64,000 nucleotides of DNA from assembly GCA_020050435.1 (NCBI GenBank), contig JAGVKQ010000030.1, forward strand, positions 1 to 64,000, in the 5' to 3' direction. Shown in pieces: positions 16,662 through 24,046 of the stretch. The translations under genes and the position numbers were made by a program. Every line of letters begins with the position of its first letter. Position 1 is the first letter of the stretch. The notes beneath the pieces were generated by a model. It saw only the letters and a list, made by a program, of their open reading frames with translations, was not told the DNA's origin and did no database searches. Origin of the DNA: Candidatus Caenarcanales bacterium. GTDB lineage: Bacteria > Cyanobacteriota > Vampirovibrionia > 2-02-FULL-35-15.

Positions 16662-16730
16662 AAAGTAACTCCTTATAATATTGGATTTATTTTAACTCAA
16701 AGCCAAGTATTAATCAATAAGTTTTAGAAA

Positions 16731-17123
16731 TTATTTAGATTTAGCCTTGCTACTTTTAGCTGTATTTTGTGCTTCTTCATATGCAAAGGTTAAATTACGC
16801 GAAGCAAAGACATAGGGACATTCATATGGATTTGACTGTAAGTTTCTTAATTCAAGCATTGTTCTGTAAAATTGGGTTGGATCAGTATTTTGATTTTTTG
16901 AAACCCATTCTCTCGCCTCAGGAACTGTTAAATAGCCATTCTCATCAGAGTCTACCTGTGAAAATGTAGTCCCTCTTGCTTTATCAAAGTTTTTTAATGC
17001 AGATTCTTCAAATCTACATCTACCAACAGCAGCCATTCCTAAGAAAGTAACGGGAATATACAACAATGCTGTTGCACCTGCTGCAACTCCAATTTCCCCG
17101 GCCGTAAAACATCCTATTCTCAC
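16731..17123 (-). CDS. Small membrane-anchored protein with one EF-hand
   Basis: The 130-residue product starts at GTG, seven bases after an AGGGG site. Residues about 8-33 are hydrophobic (IGVAAGATALLYIPVTFLGMAAVG). A single EF-hand calcium loop follows: DSDENGYLTVPE, with Asp/Asp/Asn/Gly/Glu in the 1, 3, 5, 6 and 12 positions, flanked by helices. Two cysteines lie outside the loop (CRFEE and YECPY). It could sense or hold calcium at the membrane. It is next to, and points the same way as, the unknown gene at 16266-16661. Confidence 0.6.
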   Translation of the reverse strand: MRIGCFTAGEIGVAAGATALLYIPVTFLGMAAVGRCRFEESALKNFDKARGTTFSQVDSDENGYLTVPEAREWVSKNQNTDPTQFYRTMLELRNLQSNPYECPYVFASRNLTFAYEEAQNTAKSSKAKSK

Positions 17124-17179
17124 TCTTAAACCCCTTACCTAAGGTAACCATATTAATACAATTTTAGCATTTTTCTATG

Positions 17180-17188
17180 TGTTTTAAT
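17180..17188 (+). promoter_or_regulatory. Extended -10 of proB
   Basis: TGTTTTAAT lies 7 bases before the ATG of proB, and no ribosome-binding site is present. It fits the leaderless pattern seen at thrC and purQ. Confidence 0.4.
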
Positions 17189-17195
17189 TATCTAT

Positions 17196-17975
17196 ATGGA
17201 GAAGAAAGAAAAAATAGTAATAAAAATAGGCACAGCCAGCATTAGCTCTATAAATAAAGGGAAAGGCATTAATACTTTAATTGTTAAGAAATTAACCTCA
17301 GTAATTGCTCAGTTAAAGAAATCTGGACATAAGATAGTTTTAGTTACTTCAGGTGCTGTAGCGCTCGGGCTTAAAGAGTTGAAAACTTCAAAAGCAAAGT
17401 CTATTTTAGAAAAACAAATGGCTGCATCCATTGGTCAGGTAAAGTTAATGGAAACCTATGAACAATGTTTTTCTAAATATAAAATTACAATAGCTCAAAT
17501 ACTTCTTACTAGAGATGGCTTTGAACAAAAAAATGTTTATCAAAATGCTAGAGAGAATTTAAACTCACTACTTAACTTAGGAGTAGTACCTATCATAAAT
17601 GAAAATGATGCTGTAGCAAATGAAGAAATTAGGTTTGGTGATAATGACATGCTAAGTGCCATGGTCAGCGATTTAATTAATGCAAATAGACTAATAATTT
17701 TGACAGATGAAGAAGGATTATATGACAGTAATCCTAAAACTAATAAAAAAGCAAAGTTAATTCCCATAGTGAAAAAAATCACAAAGCAAATTGAAAAAAT
17801 GGCTTCAGGAAAAGGAAGCGAACTTAGTTTAGGCGGGATGAAATCAAAACTTCAAGCAGCAAAACTAGCCACTTCATCTGGCATTAAGACGCATATAGTT
17901 TACGGGAAATATCCGAAGAGTATTTTAGATACTTTAAGTGGAAAAGAAGTCGGCACTACATTTTTACCTCTATGA
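17196..17975 (+). CDS. proB: Glutamate 5-kinase (no PUA domain)
   Basis: The 259-residue product is the amino-acid kinase domain alone, which starts proline synthesis by phosphorylating glutamate. Visible motifs are VIKIGTASI, the glycine-rich VTSGAVALGLKEL, QILLTRDGFEQKNVYQNARENLNSLL, PIINENDAVANEEIRFGDND, and SLGGMKSKLQAAKLATSSGI. Many ProB proteins add a C-terminal PUA domain (about 360 residues in E. coli); this one ends at TTFLPL without it. proA is not nearby. Its stop overlaps the tatC start by 4 bases. Confidence 0.94.
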   Translation: MEKKEKIVIKIGTASISSINKGKGINTLIVKKLTSVIAQLKKSGHKIVLVTSGAVALGLKELKTSKAKSILEKQMAASIGQVKLMETYEQCFSKYKITIAQILLTRDGFEQKNVYQNARENLNSLLNLGVVPIINENDAVANEEIRFGDNDMLSAMVSDLINANRLIILTDEEGLYDSNPKTNKKAKLIPIVKKITKQIEKMASGKGSELSLGGMKSKLQAAKLATSSGIKTHIVYGKYPKSILDTLSGKEVGTTFLPL

Positions 17976-18724
17976 AACCTCTATCTACAAAAGATTTAGA
18001 CCTTTATGAAAAAGATGACAATGTCGGAGAACTAGCACCATTAACTATTCACCTGGATGAACTTAGAAATAAAATAATAATCTCACTAATAGCGTTTTGC
18101 ATTGCTACTATTCTTAGTTTTTCATTTAGCAAAGAAGTCATCAGACTACTAACAAACATATCTCCTTCTGACACCATTTTCATACAAATCAGACCTGGTG
18201 AATTTTTCTTTAGCTGCATTAGAATATCTCTTTATTTTGGAATAGTTTTATCTTCTCCTGTAATAATCTGGCAGTTAGGAAGTTTTATTCTCCCTGGATT
18301 AAAGCCTCATGAAAAGAAGATTGCTTTACCAATATTAATTGGGGCTCCATTTTTATTTTTAGCCGGTTCTATATTTGCATACTATTTCATAGCACCGTCC
18401 ATGCTTAATTTTTTATTTGGTTTTGGGGAGAGTGTGATTTCAACCAGCATTAGTATAGAAAATTTTATTTCTTTCACTTTAAGCATTATGGCTATGTGTG
18501 GATTAACATTTCTTTTACCTGTAGTGATTTTCGCACTTGCAAGTGTTGGAATAATAGATACAAAGATTTTAATTTCAAGCTGGAGATATGCTATTTTTGG
18601 TAGCGTAGTTTTAGGTGCCATCCTTACACCAACCCCTGACCCATTTAATATGAGCATCATAAGCGGACTATTAATTACTTTATATTTCTTAAGTTATGGA
18701 TTACTACTTATTTGTAAGAAGTAA
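17972..18724 (+). CDS. tatC: Twin-arginine translocase subunit TatC
   Basis: The 250-residue protein has six hydrophobic segments and begins with the TatC lead APLTIHLDELRNKIIISL (the conserved HLxELR motif that binds the twin-arginine signal). PGEFFFSCIRISLYFGIVLSSPVIIWQLGSFILPGLKPHEKK and the late GAILTPTPDP are typical. Tat moves folded proteins across the inner membrane. tatA is not in the window, but possible Tat cargoes are (44806-47730 and perhaps 56928-58592). It is coupled to proB by an ATGA overlap and converges on trpC with a 21-base overlap. Confidence 0.95.
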   Translation: MKPLSTKDLDLYEKDDNVGELAPLTIHLDELRNKIIISLIAFCIATILSFSFSKEVIRLLTNISPSDTIFIQIRPGEFFFSCIRISLYFGIVLSSPVIIWQLGSFILPGLKPHEKKIALPILIGAPFLFLAGSIFAYYFIAPSMLNFLFGFGESVISTSISIENFISFTLSIMAMCGLTFLLPVVIFALASVGIIDTKILISSWRYAIFGSVVLGAILTPTPDPFNMSIISGLLITLYFLSYGLLLICKK

Positions 18725-19531
18725 TTCTGTGGCTTTCTTTATATCTTTTTCTCTCATCAAGCTTTCACCCACAAGAAAAGAATAAACATCAGATTCATTC
18801 AACAACTTAATATCACTATTTTTAAAGATTCCAGATTCGCTAACAATAACTTTATTTTCTAAATCTCTTTTATATTTAGTGACAAGTCTTTTTGTGGTTT
18901 CTAGTTTTGTTTCAAAGGTTTTAAGATCTCTATTATTAATTCCTACTAGAGACATGCCTTTGCATGTCTCTAAAGCAATCTCCAGCTCTCTTTCATCATG
19001 GACTTCAACAAGAATATCGAGGTCATTATCCTGAGATAGCTTATACAAGTCACCTAGTAGGGTCGTATTGCAATACGCCTCTAGCGTAAACGCCCCAACA
19101 ATGAGTAAAACACAATCTGCCCCTAGAAAAACAGATTCATAAATCTGATAAGGATCAACAATAAAATCTTTTCTGAGAATTGGTAGACTTACCTTTTTCT
19201 TTATTTGTTCAATATACTTTTCATCTCCTTGAAAATATTTTTTATCAGTTAAAACGGATAAGCAACTGGCACCACCGGCTTCATAAGCACATGCAATTTC
19301 AACAGGATTAAAGTCTTTCCTGATGATACCTTTAGAAGGGGAAGCTTTCTTTACTTCTGCTATTAAGCCAATTTCCTTTTTATCTTTTTTATCTTTTAAT
19401 TTCTGATAAAAAGGTCTTTTATCTCTGTTAACAGATTTAGCTTTTTTCTTGATTTCATCAAAAGAAATAACACTGCTTGCTTTATCAACCTCAGTCTTTT
19501 TATAAGCAATGATTTCTTCTAGGATGTTCAT
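18704..19531 (-). CDS. trpC: Indole-3-glycerol-phosphate synthase with repeat-derived insertions
   Basis: The 275-residue TIM-barrel enzyme closes the indole ring in tryptophan synthesis. The active-site landmarks are present: AEVKKASPSKGII, SVLTDKKYFQG, LRKDFIVDPYQIYE, LVEVHDERELE, GINNRDLKTF and VSESGI. It is about 15-20 residues longer than typical enzymes. Two places look inserted: EAYCNTTLLG (19064-19077 lies inside) and ETCKGMS (18948-18971), both encoded by perfect palindromes. The core motifs remain intact, so the enzyme is probably active. It lies 5 bases downstream of the ATP sulfurylase gene. Confidence 0.94.
   Translation of the reverse strand: MNILEEIIAYKKTEVDKASSVISFDEIKKKAKSVNRDKRPFYQKLKDKKDKKEIGLIAEVKKASPSKGIIRKDFNPVEIACAYEAGGASCLSVLTDKKYFQGDEKYIEQIKKKVSLPILRKDFIVDPYQIYESVFLGADCVLLIVGAFTLEAYCNTTLLGDLYKLSQDNDLDILVEVHDERELEIALETCKGMSLVGINNRDLKTFETKLETTKRLVTKYKRDLENKVIVSESGIFKNSDIKLLNESDVYSFLVGESLMREKDIKKATELLLTNK
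18948..18971. repeat. Palindromic element in trpC (AGAGACATGC)
   Basis: Ten-base perfect arms AGAGACATGC / GCATGTCTCT surround a 4-base loop. It encodes ETCKGMS-type residues just before GINNRDLK of TrpC. Confidence 0.85.
19064..19077. repeat. Palindromic element in trpC (CGTATTGCAATACG)
   Basis: A perfect 14-base palindrome lies in a CTAGTAGGGT ... CCTCTAG frame. It encodes residues AYCNTT of an apparent insertion in TrpC. Confidence 0.8.
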
Positions 19532-19536
19532 GATTC

Positions 19537-20700
19537 TTAAGACGGGACCATTGATTTCATGCTATCAATTAAAATTTTAGCAATCTCTGGTCTGGTAAAT
19601 TCCACAGGTGGGATTTCACCATTGTTTAGCATTTCTCTAACCTTAGTACCGCTTAAAACGACATGGTTTGATTTGTCATGTGGACAGGTTTTAAATGATG
19701 CCATATCATTGCAAGCTTTACAGAAAAAACTATGTTCAAAGAACATGGTTTGTATTTTCAAATCATCTTCTTTTAATTGACTGAAAATTTCCTGCGCTTC
19801 ATATGTACCATAATAATTACCAACACCAGCATGATCTCTTCCTACGATGAAGTGAGTACAACCATAGTTTTGTCTGATAATGGCATGCAACATAGCTTCT
19901 TTAGGTCCAGCATATCTCATACTTGCTGGCATTACACAAAGCAAAGCTCTGTTTGGTGGAAAGAATTCAATGGTTCTTTCATAGCATTTCATTCTTACGC
20001 TTGCAGGAATGTCATCACCTTTTGTTTCACCCATTGTAGGATGTAAAAGTAATCCATCAACCGTTTCAAGAGCAACTTTTAAAAGATATTCATGAGCTCT
20101 ATGAACAGGATTTCTAGTTTGAAAAGCTACTATTTTTTTCCATTTTCTTTCAGCAAATACTTTTCTTGTTCCTTCACAACCAAGATTAAACTCAGAAAAT
20201 TCATCATATAAATGCTTTAGAAGTTTTACTTCACCAGCCACATAATAACTACCAGCTTCCATTAAATATTTAACTCCAGGATGAGCAATATCAGTAGTCT
20301 TATATATATTTTGAGCCTCTTTGTTTTGGTCAGGTTGATAGATTTCACTTACTGAAAGAACTGCAGCAACTTCTCCGCTGTCATCAATAAGTCCTATTTT
20401 CTTTTGATCTTTAATAGTTTCATATTCTTCTTTTTTTACTTGAAGAGCGATCGGTATCGGCCATGTCAAACCATTTGCTAATCTCATATTTTCAACAATT
20501 GACTCATAATCCTTTTTAGAAACAAAACCATTTAATGGAGAAAATGCTCCAATTCCAATCATTTCCAAATCGCATTGAGTTTTTTTAGATACTTTTAGTG
20601 TTTTTAAGGTTTTAACTTCTTTTTGAAGTTCTTTTAACTCTTCACCTTCAGCAAAACAATTAATTAGCTTCTCGCCATGTGGCTTTATAACGTTGTTCAT
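19537..20700 (-). CDS. sat: Sulfate adenylyltransferase (ATP sulfurylase)
   Basis: The 387-residue protein makes adenosine 5'-phosphosulfate from sulfate and ATP. The nucleotide-binding motif QTRNPVHRAHEY, PTMGETKGDDIP, MRYAGPKEAMLHAIIRQNYGCTHFIVGRDHAGVG, and the late SGTKVREML are all present. The stretch CKACND...CPHDKSNH gives the Cys/His zinc site known from bacterial and thermophile enzymes of this dissimilatory-type family. AGGAG lies 7 bases before the ATG. APS reductase and APS kinase genes are not nearby, so assimilation versus dissimilation cannot be decided here. Confidence 0.95.
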   Translation of the reverse strand: MNNVIKPHGEKLINCFAEGEELKELQKEVKTLKTLKVSKKTQCDLEMIGIGAFSPLNGFVSKKDYESIVENMRLANGLTWPIPIALQVKKEEYETIKDQKKIGLIDDSGEVAAVLSVSEIYQPDQNKEAQNIYKTTDIAHPGVKYLMEAGSYYVAGEVKLLKHLYDEFSEFNLGCEGTRKVFAERKWKKIVAFQTRNPVHRAHEYLLKVALETVDGLLLHPTMGETKGDDIPASVRMKCYERTIEFFPPNRALLCVMPASMRYAGPKEAMLHAIIRQNYGCTHFIVGRDHAGVGNYYGTYEAQEIFSQLKEDDLKIQTMFFEHSFFCKACNDMASFKTCPHDKSNHVVLSGTKVREMLNNGEIPPVEFTRPEIAKILIDSMKSMVPS

Positions 20701-20779
20701 GTATAACTCCTATTTATAAGTAGCGAACTAGTTAATTTTAACCTATTAATGAGTAGAGGACTTATCTTTACACTCTGCT

Positions 20780-22138
20780 ATGATGGAACTATACATTTCT
20801 TTCAACGGTCAAAAGTATTATATGGCAAAAGATAAAGATCTAACAAAAGTCACCATAATAACTCTTCTAGGGTTATCAATATTAGTTTTTAGTCTCTTCT
20901 GGTTAAAAGGATATAAATTCTACAATCAAGAGAAAATCAAAGTATCTTTTGAAGATGTAAGTGGATTAGAAGAAGGAGCCATCGTCAGATGGAGTGGCTT
21001 AAGAGTAGGAGTAGTTGAAAGCATTGATCCGGTAATTAAATCAGAGGAAAAAACAAATAAAGCTGAAAATAAAAAGAACGCACCATTAAATAAAGATAAT
21101 GAGGATTTAAAAGCAACTGCAGAAGTAAAAATAGTTGAAGACTTAAAAACAAAGATTTCAGTTACTACAGAAAAAAATGAATTAGAAAAATTAAATAAAG
21201 ATCTTGAGATTTCAAAGAGAAAACTTGAATTACATGTCAAGCAAGGAATTACAAGAGAAGAGCAAAAATTAAAAGAAGAAAAAAGCCACGTAGTAGTTAC
21301 TTTAGTAATAACTGAAAAAGATGTACCCTTTGGTCCACTATCTACTGTAAGCATTGTACCTACGGGATTTATTGGTGAACAATATGTGGAAATTAGTCCA
21401 CTTGTAAATGAAAGCTTTCAGGGAATAGATTATAAGCCCATGTTTATTTCAAAGGAACCTCTCAGGTTTGAAAGACTAATGAAAGCAAACATTGAATCTT
21501 CTGAAGCATTTAGGGATGCAATCACAAAAATAAATAAGTTAGTTAAAGATGACGATATAAAACTTCTAATCTCAACAGTAAAAGATGTTAGTCACGTTGT
21601 TAAAAATGTAAACACTTTAATTGACAATGCTGGTGTTTTAATTGGTACTACCAGTGAAAAGCTTGATCAGTTAGCCACTAGTTCAAATCAACTCTCAAAA
21701 AGCGTGGTACAGGTCAGTGACAATTTAAATAAAATCATTGGTGATGATGAAATTACAAACAATGTCAAATCCACAACTCAATCTTTAAATATAATAACCA
21801 CTGAGGTTGCAAAATTATTTGATGAGGAAGGGTTAGCAAAAGATATTAAAGACATTAGCAATTCTGCAAAATCTACTTCTGTAGAGCTATCCAGCTTCAT
21901 TAAAGATTTAAGAAAAACTCAAGAAGAACTTGAGCTTACAAAGACAGTGTCTAATTTAAATGCATTATCTACAAAATTAGATACGTTAGCTACAGAAGTA
22001 AACACTGTAGTAGCAGATAAAGAATTTCAAAAAGATATAAAACTTACAGCTAAACAATCTAGAGAAACTAGTGAGAATCTCCAAAAAGCATCAAAGAAAT
22101 TAACAAAACGATTCTTACTATTTAGACTACTGTTTTGA
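20780..22138 (+). CDS. MlaD-like MCE-domain lipid-transport protein
   Basis: The 452-residue protein has one N-terminal membrane helix (VTIITLLGLSILVFSLFWL) and an MCE domain beginning IKVSFEDVSGLEEGAIVRWSGLRVGVVESID. MCE proteins form hexameric rings that shuttle phospholipids between the two membranes. The domain is interrupted by about 90 highly charged residues (roughly 75-165) before it resumes with VVVTLVITEKDVPFGPLSTVSIVPTGFIGEQYVEI. The C-terminal half is a long coiled coil. The ATG at 20822 (MAKDKDLTK) is an alternative start. No mlaE/mlaF genes are adjacent. It overlaps the convergent panE by 17 bases. Confidence 0.85.
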   Translation: MMELYISFNGQKYYMAKDKDLTKVTIITLLGLSILVFSLFWLKGYKFYNQEKIKVSFEDVSGLEEGAIVRWSGLRVGVVESIDPVIKSEEKTNKAENKKNAPLNKDNEDLKATAEVKIVEDLKTKISVTTEKNELEKLNKDLEISKRKLELHVKQGITREEQKLKEEKSHVVVTLVITEKDVPFGPLSTVSIVPTGFIGEQYVEISPLVNESFQGIDYKPMFISKEPLRFERLMKANIESSEAFRDAITKINKLVKDDDIKLLISTVKDVSHVVKNVNTLIDNAGVLIGTTSEKLDQLATSSNQLSKSVVQVSDNLNKIIGDDEITNNVKSTTQSLNIITTEVAKLFDEEGLAKDIKDISNSAKSTSVELSSFIKDLRKTQEELELTKTVSNLNALSTKLDTLATEVNTVVADKEFQKDIKLTAKQSRETSENLQKASKKLTKRFLLFRLLF

Positions 22139-23045
22139 TTTTGGCTTTAATAGCATTATAAACTTTTTCAGTATTTGGAACAGGTATATTTTTTTCTTTG
22201 GATTTTCTAATAACAACTCCTACTAATCCTTCAAGTTCAATTTCTCTACCCTTTTCAAAATCCTGAAGCATTGATGTTTTAAAGCCTTTGTAGTAGTAAG
22301 AACGATCAATGTTGTACTGAACAGTGTCTTCTCTTATAGCTATATCATGAGCAACTGCTACAGCTTTCACTTCTTCCATAATATTTTTCAATAGCTCTAA
22401 AGTATCAGAATCACTTAAAATCTCATCTACTGTTTTTCCGGTTACGACACTTATAGAATTAAAAGATGTATTCCAAACAAGCTTATTCCATAAATCTGCC
22501 AAAATATCCTCTGACACTTTTACATCCACTCCACATTTTTGGAAAACATCAGAGATATATTGAACTCTTTCACTCTTAGATTTACCCAACTCGCCTACAA
22601 AGCCACCATTGTAACCAAACTGATAAATAACACCAGGTTCTTTTAATTTACTAGCCACAAAAACTAAAGCTCCAATAGCATTCCTAGAGCCAAAATATCT
22701 TAAAATAATATCTTCATTTTCAACACCATTTTGAAAAGAACCAATAGCTGTATTTTCTCCTACATTCTCTTTTATTAGTTTACAAGTCTCTTCAGTATGA
22801 TAAGACTTTGTACAAATAAAAATATAATCAAAAACACCAAGCCCTTTAGATGAGTCATATACTTTTATAGGAAACCTTGATTCTTCTTCTCCTAAAATCA
22901 AAGTAAGCCCCTTTTCTTTTAAAACTTTATAATTTTCACCCCGAGCAATAAAAGTAACATCATGCCCAGCCTTTGCTAACATACCGCCATAATAACCACC
23001 GACTGCACCAGTTCCAAAGATTAGGATTTTTTTATTTTGACTCAT
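22122..23045 (-). CDS. panE: 2-dehydropantoate 2-reductase
   Basis: The 307-residue NADPH enzyme reduces ketopantoate to pantoate for coenzyme A synthesis. The N-terminal Rossmann loop is ILIFGTGAVGGYYGGMLAKAGHDVTFIARG. Mid-protein FQNGVENED and the catalytic-lysine region LWNKLVWNTSFNSISVVTG are typical, as is the C-terminal SMLQDFEKGREIELEGLVGVV. Its start overlaps the ilvA end by 14 bases, so the two are co-translated. Together with coaBC (4591) it gives two coenzyme A steps in this window. Confidence 0.93.
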   Translation of the reverse strand: MSQNKKILIFGTGAVGGYYGGMLAKAGHDVTFIARGENYKVLKEKGLTLILGEEESRFPIKVYDSSKGLGVFDYIFICTKSYHTEETCKLIKENVGENTAIGSFQNGVENEDIILRYFGSRNAIGALVFVASKLKEPGVIYQFGYNGGFVGELGKSKSERVQYISDVFQKCGVDVKVSEDILADLWNKLVWNTSFNSISVVTGKTVDEILSDSDTLELLKNIMEEVKAVAVAHDIAIREDTVQYNIDRSYYYKGFKTSMLQDFEKGREIELEGLVGVVIRKSKEKNIPVPNTEKVYNAIKAKIKTVV

Positions 23046-24039
23046 TGCTTAAAATCTCCCTCAAAACATTCATCTGCAAATTCCCACCAGTTAAAACACA
23101 AACGACTTTTTTTCCTTTAAATATTTCTTTATTTTTTATTAATCCGGCTAATGATGCAGCCCCTGCACCTTCAGCTAAATTGTGAGTATGCTCAAGAAGC
23201 AATAAAATTGATTTTTTAATCTCATCATCACTAACTACAAACATATCATCTACATATTTTTGCATGATATTAAAAGCATATTCAAAGGTACTTCGTGTGG
23301 CTAAGCCTTCAGCAAAAGTATTTAACGAAGGATGAGAAATTAATTTTTTCTGTTTAAAACTATCATAAACAGCAGGTGCACCACTAGCCTGGACACCATA
23401 AGTTTTGATTTTTGGATTTAGATTTTTCAAAGCAATAGATGAACCGCATAGCCCACTACCACCACCAGTAGCTGTTATAAAACAATCCACATCAGGCAAA
23501 TCTTCAAAGACTTCTAAGCCTATCGTTCCAACCCCTTCAAAAAGTTCTGGCTGGTCTACTGAATGTACATAAGTATAGTTTTTTTCTTTCGCCAGTTTTT
23601 CACAATAATTCCAGGTTTCAGCAACATCTTTTCCATACAAAACCACTTCAGCTCCTAAGTCTTTCATAGCTTGAACCTTAGCTGAATTCGCACCAACGGG
23701 TGCAGCAATTACCACCGGTATATTAAAAAGCTTTCCTGCATAAGCAATAGATTGACCATGATTTCCTGTCGATCCTGCTAGTAGGGTCAAGTCATGACTT
23801 GACCTTTCATTGCAAACCCCACCTTCCTGTGACGTTAATTTCAACACATAATTAACCCCGCCCCTCACCTTAAAAGCACAGGTAGGATTATGATTTTCAT
23901 ATTTGATATAAACTTCAGCTCCAATTAATTTACTTAAAGGTTCAGAATATCTAAGTGGTGTTTTTAAAAGATATTTAGATATTCTTTGTTTTGCTTTTTT
24001 TATATCTTCTAATGTGGGAATGTATAAGGCTTTTTGCAT
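23032..24039 (-). CDS. ilvA: Threonine dehydratase-like PLP enzyme with repeat-derived insertion
   Basis: The 335-residue fold type II PLP enzyme resembles short (catabolic or serine/threonine dehydratase) forms: TPLRYSEPLSKLIGAEVYIKYENHNPTCAFKVRGG holds the PLP lysine, STGNHGQSIAYAG the Asn loop, and ATGGGSGLCGSS the phosphate-binding glycines. There is no ACT regulatory domain. Between KLTS and AGSTGNHG an extra stretch (QEGGVCNERSSHDLTLL) is encoded partly by a perfect 20-base palindrome, so it looks like an inserted repeat. It begins 7 bases after the large unknown gene at 24047-26890. Dehydratase versus racemase activity cannot be settled by eye. Confidence 0.85.
   Translation of the reverse strand: MQKALYIPTLEDIKKAKQRISKYLLKTPLRYSEPLSKLIGAEVYIKYENHNPTCAFKVRGGVNYVLKLTSQEGGVCNERSSHDLTLLAGSTGNHGQSIAYAGKLFNIPVVIAAPVGANSAKVQAMKDLGAEVVLYGKDVAETWNYCEKLAKEKNYTYVHSVDQPELFEGVGTIGLEVFEDLPDVDCFITATGGGSGLCGSSIALKNLNPKIKTYGVQASGAPAVYDSFKQKKLISHPSLNTFAEGLATRSTFEYAFNIMQKYVDDMFVVSDDEIKKSILLLLEHTHNLAEGAGAASLAGLIKNKEIFKGKKVVCVLTGGNLQMNVLREILSNESK
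23785..23804. repeat. Palindromic element in ilvA
   Basis: GGTCAAGTCATGACTTGACC is a perfect 20-base palindrome, preceded by GTAG as in the other elements. It encodes RSSHDL in an apparent insertion just before the conserved STGNHGQ loop. Confidence 0.85.
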
Positions 24040-24046
24040 GGATTAA

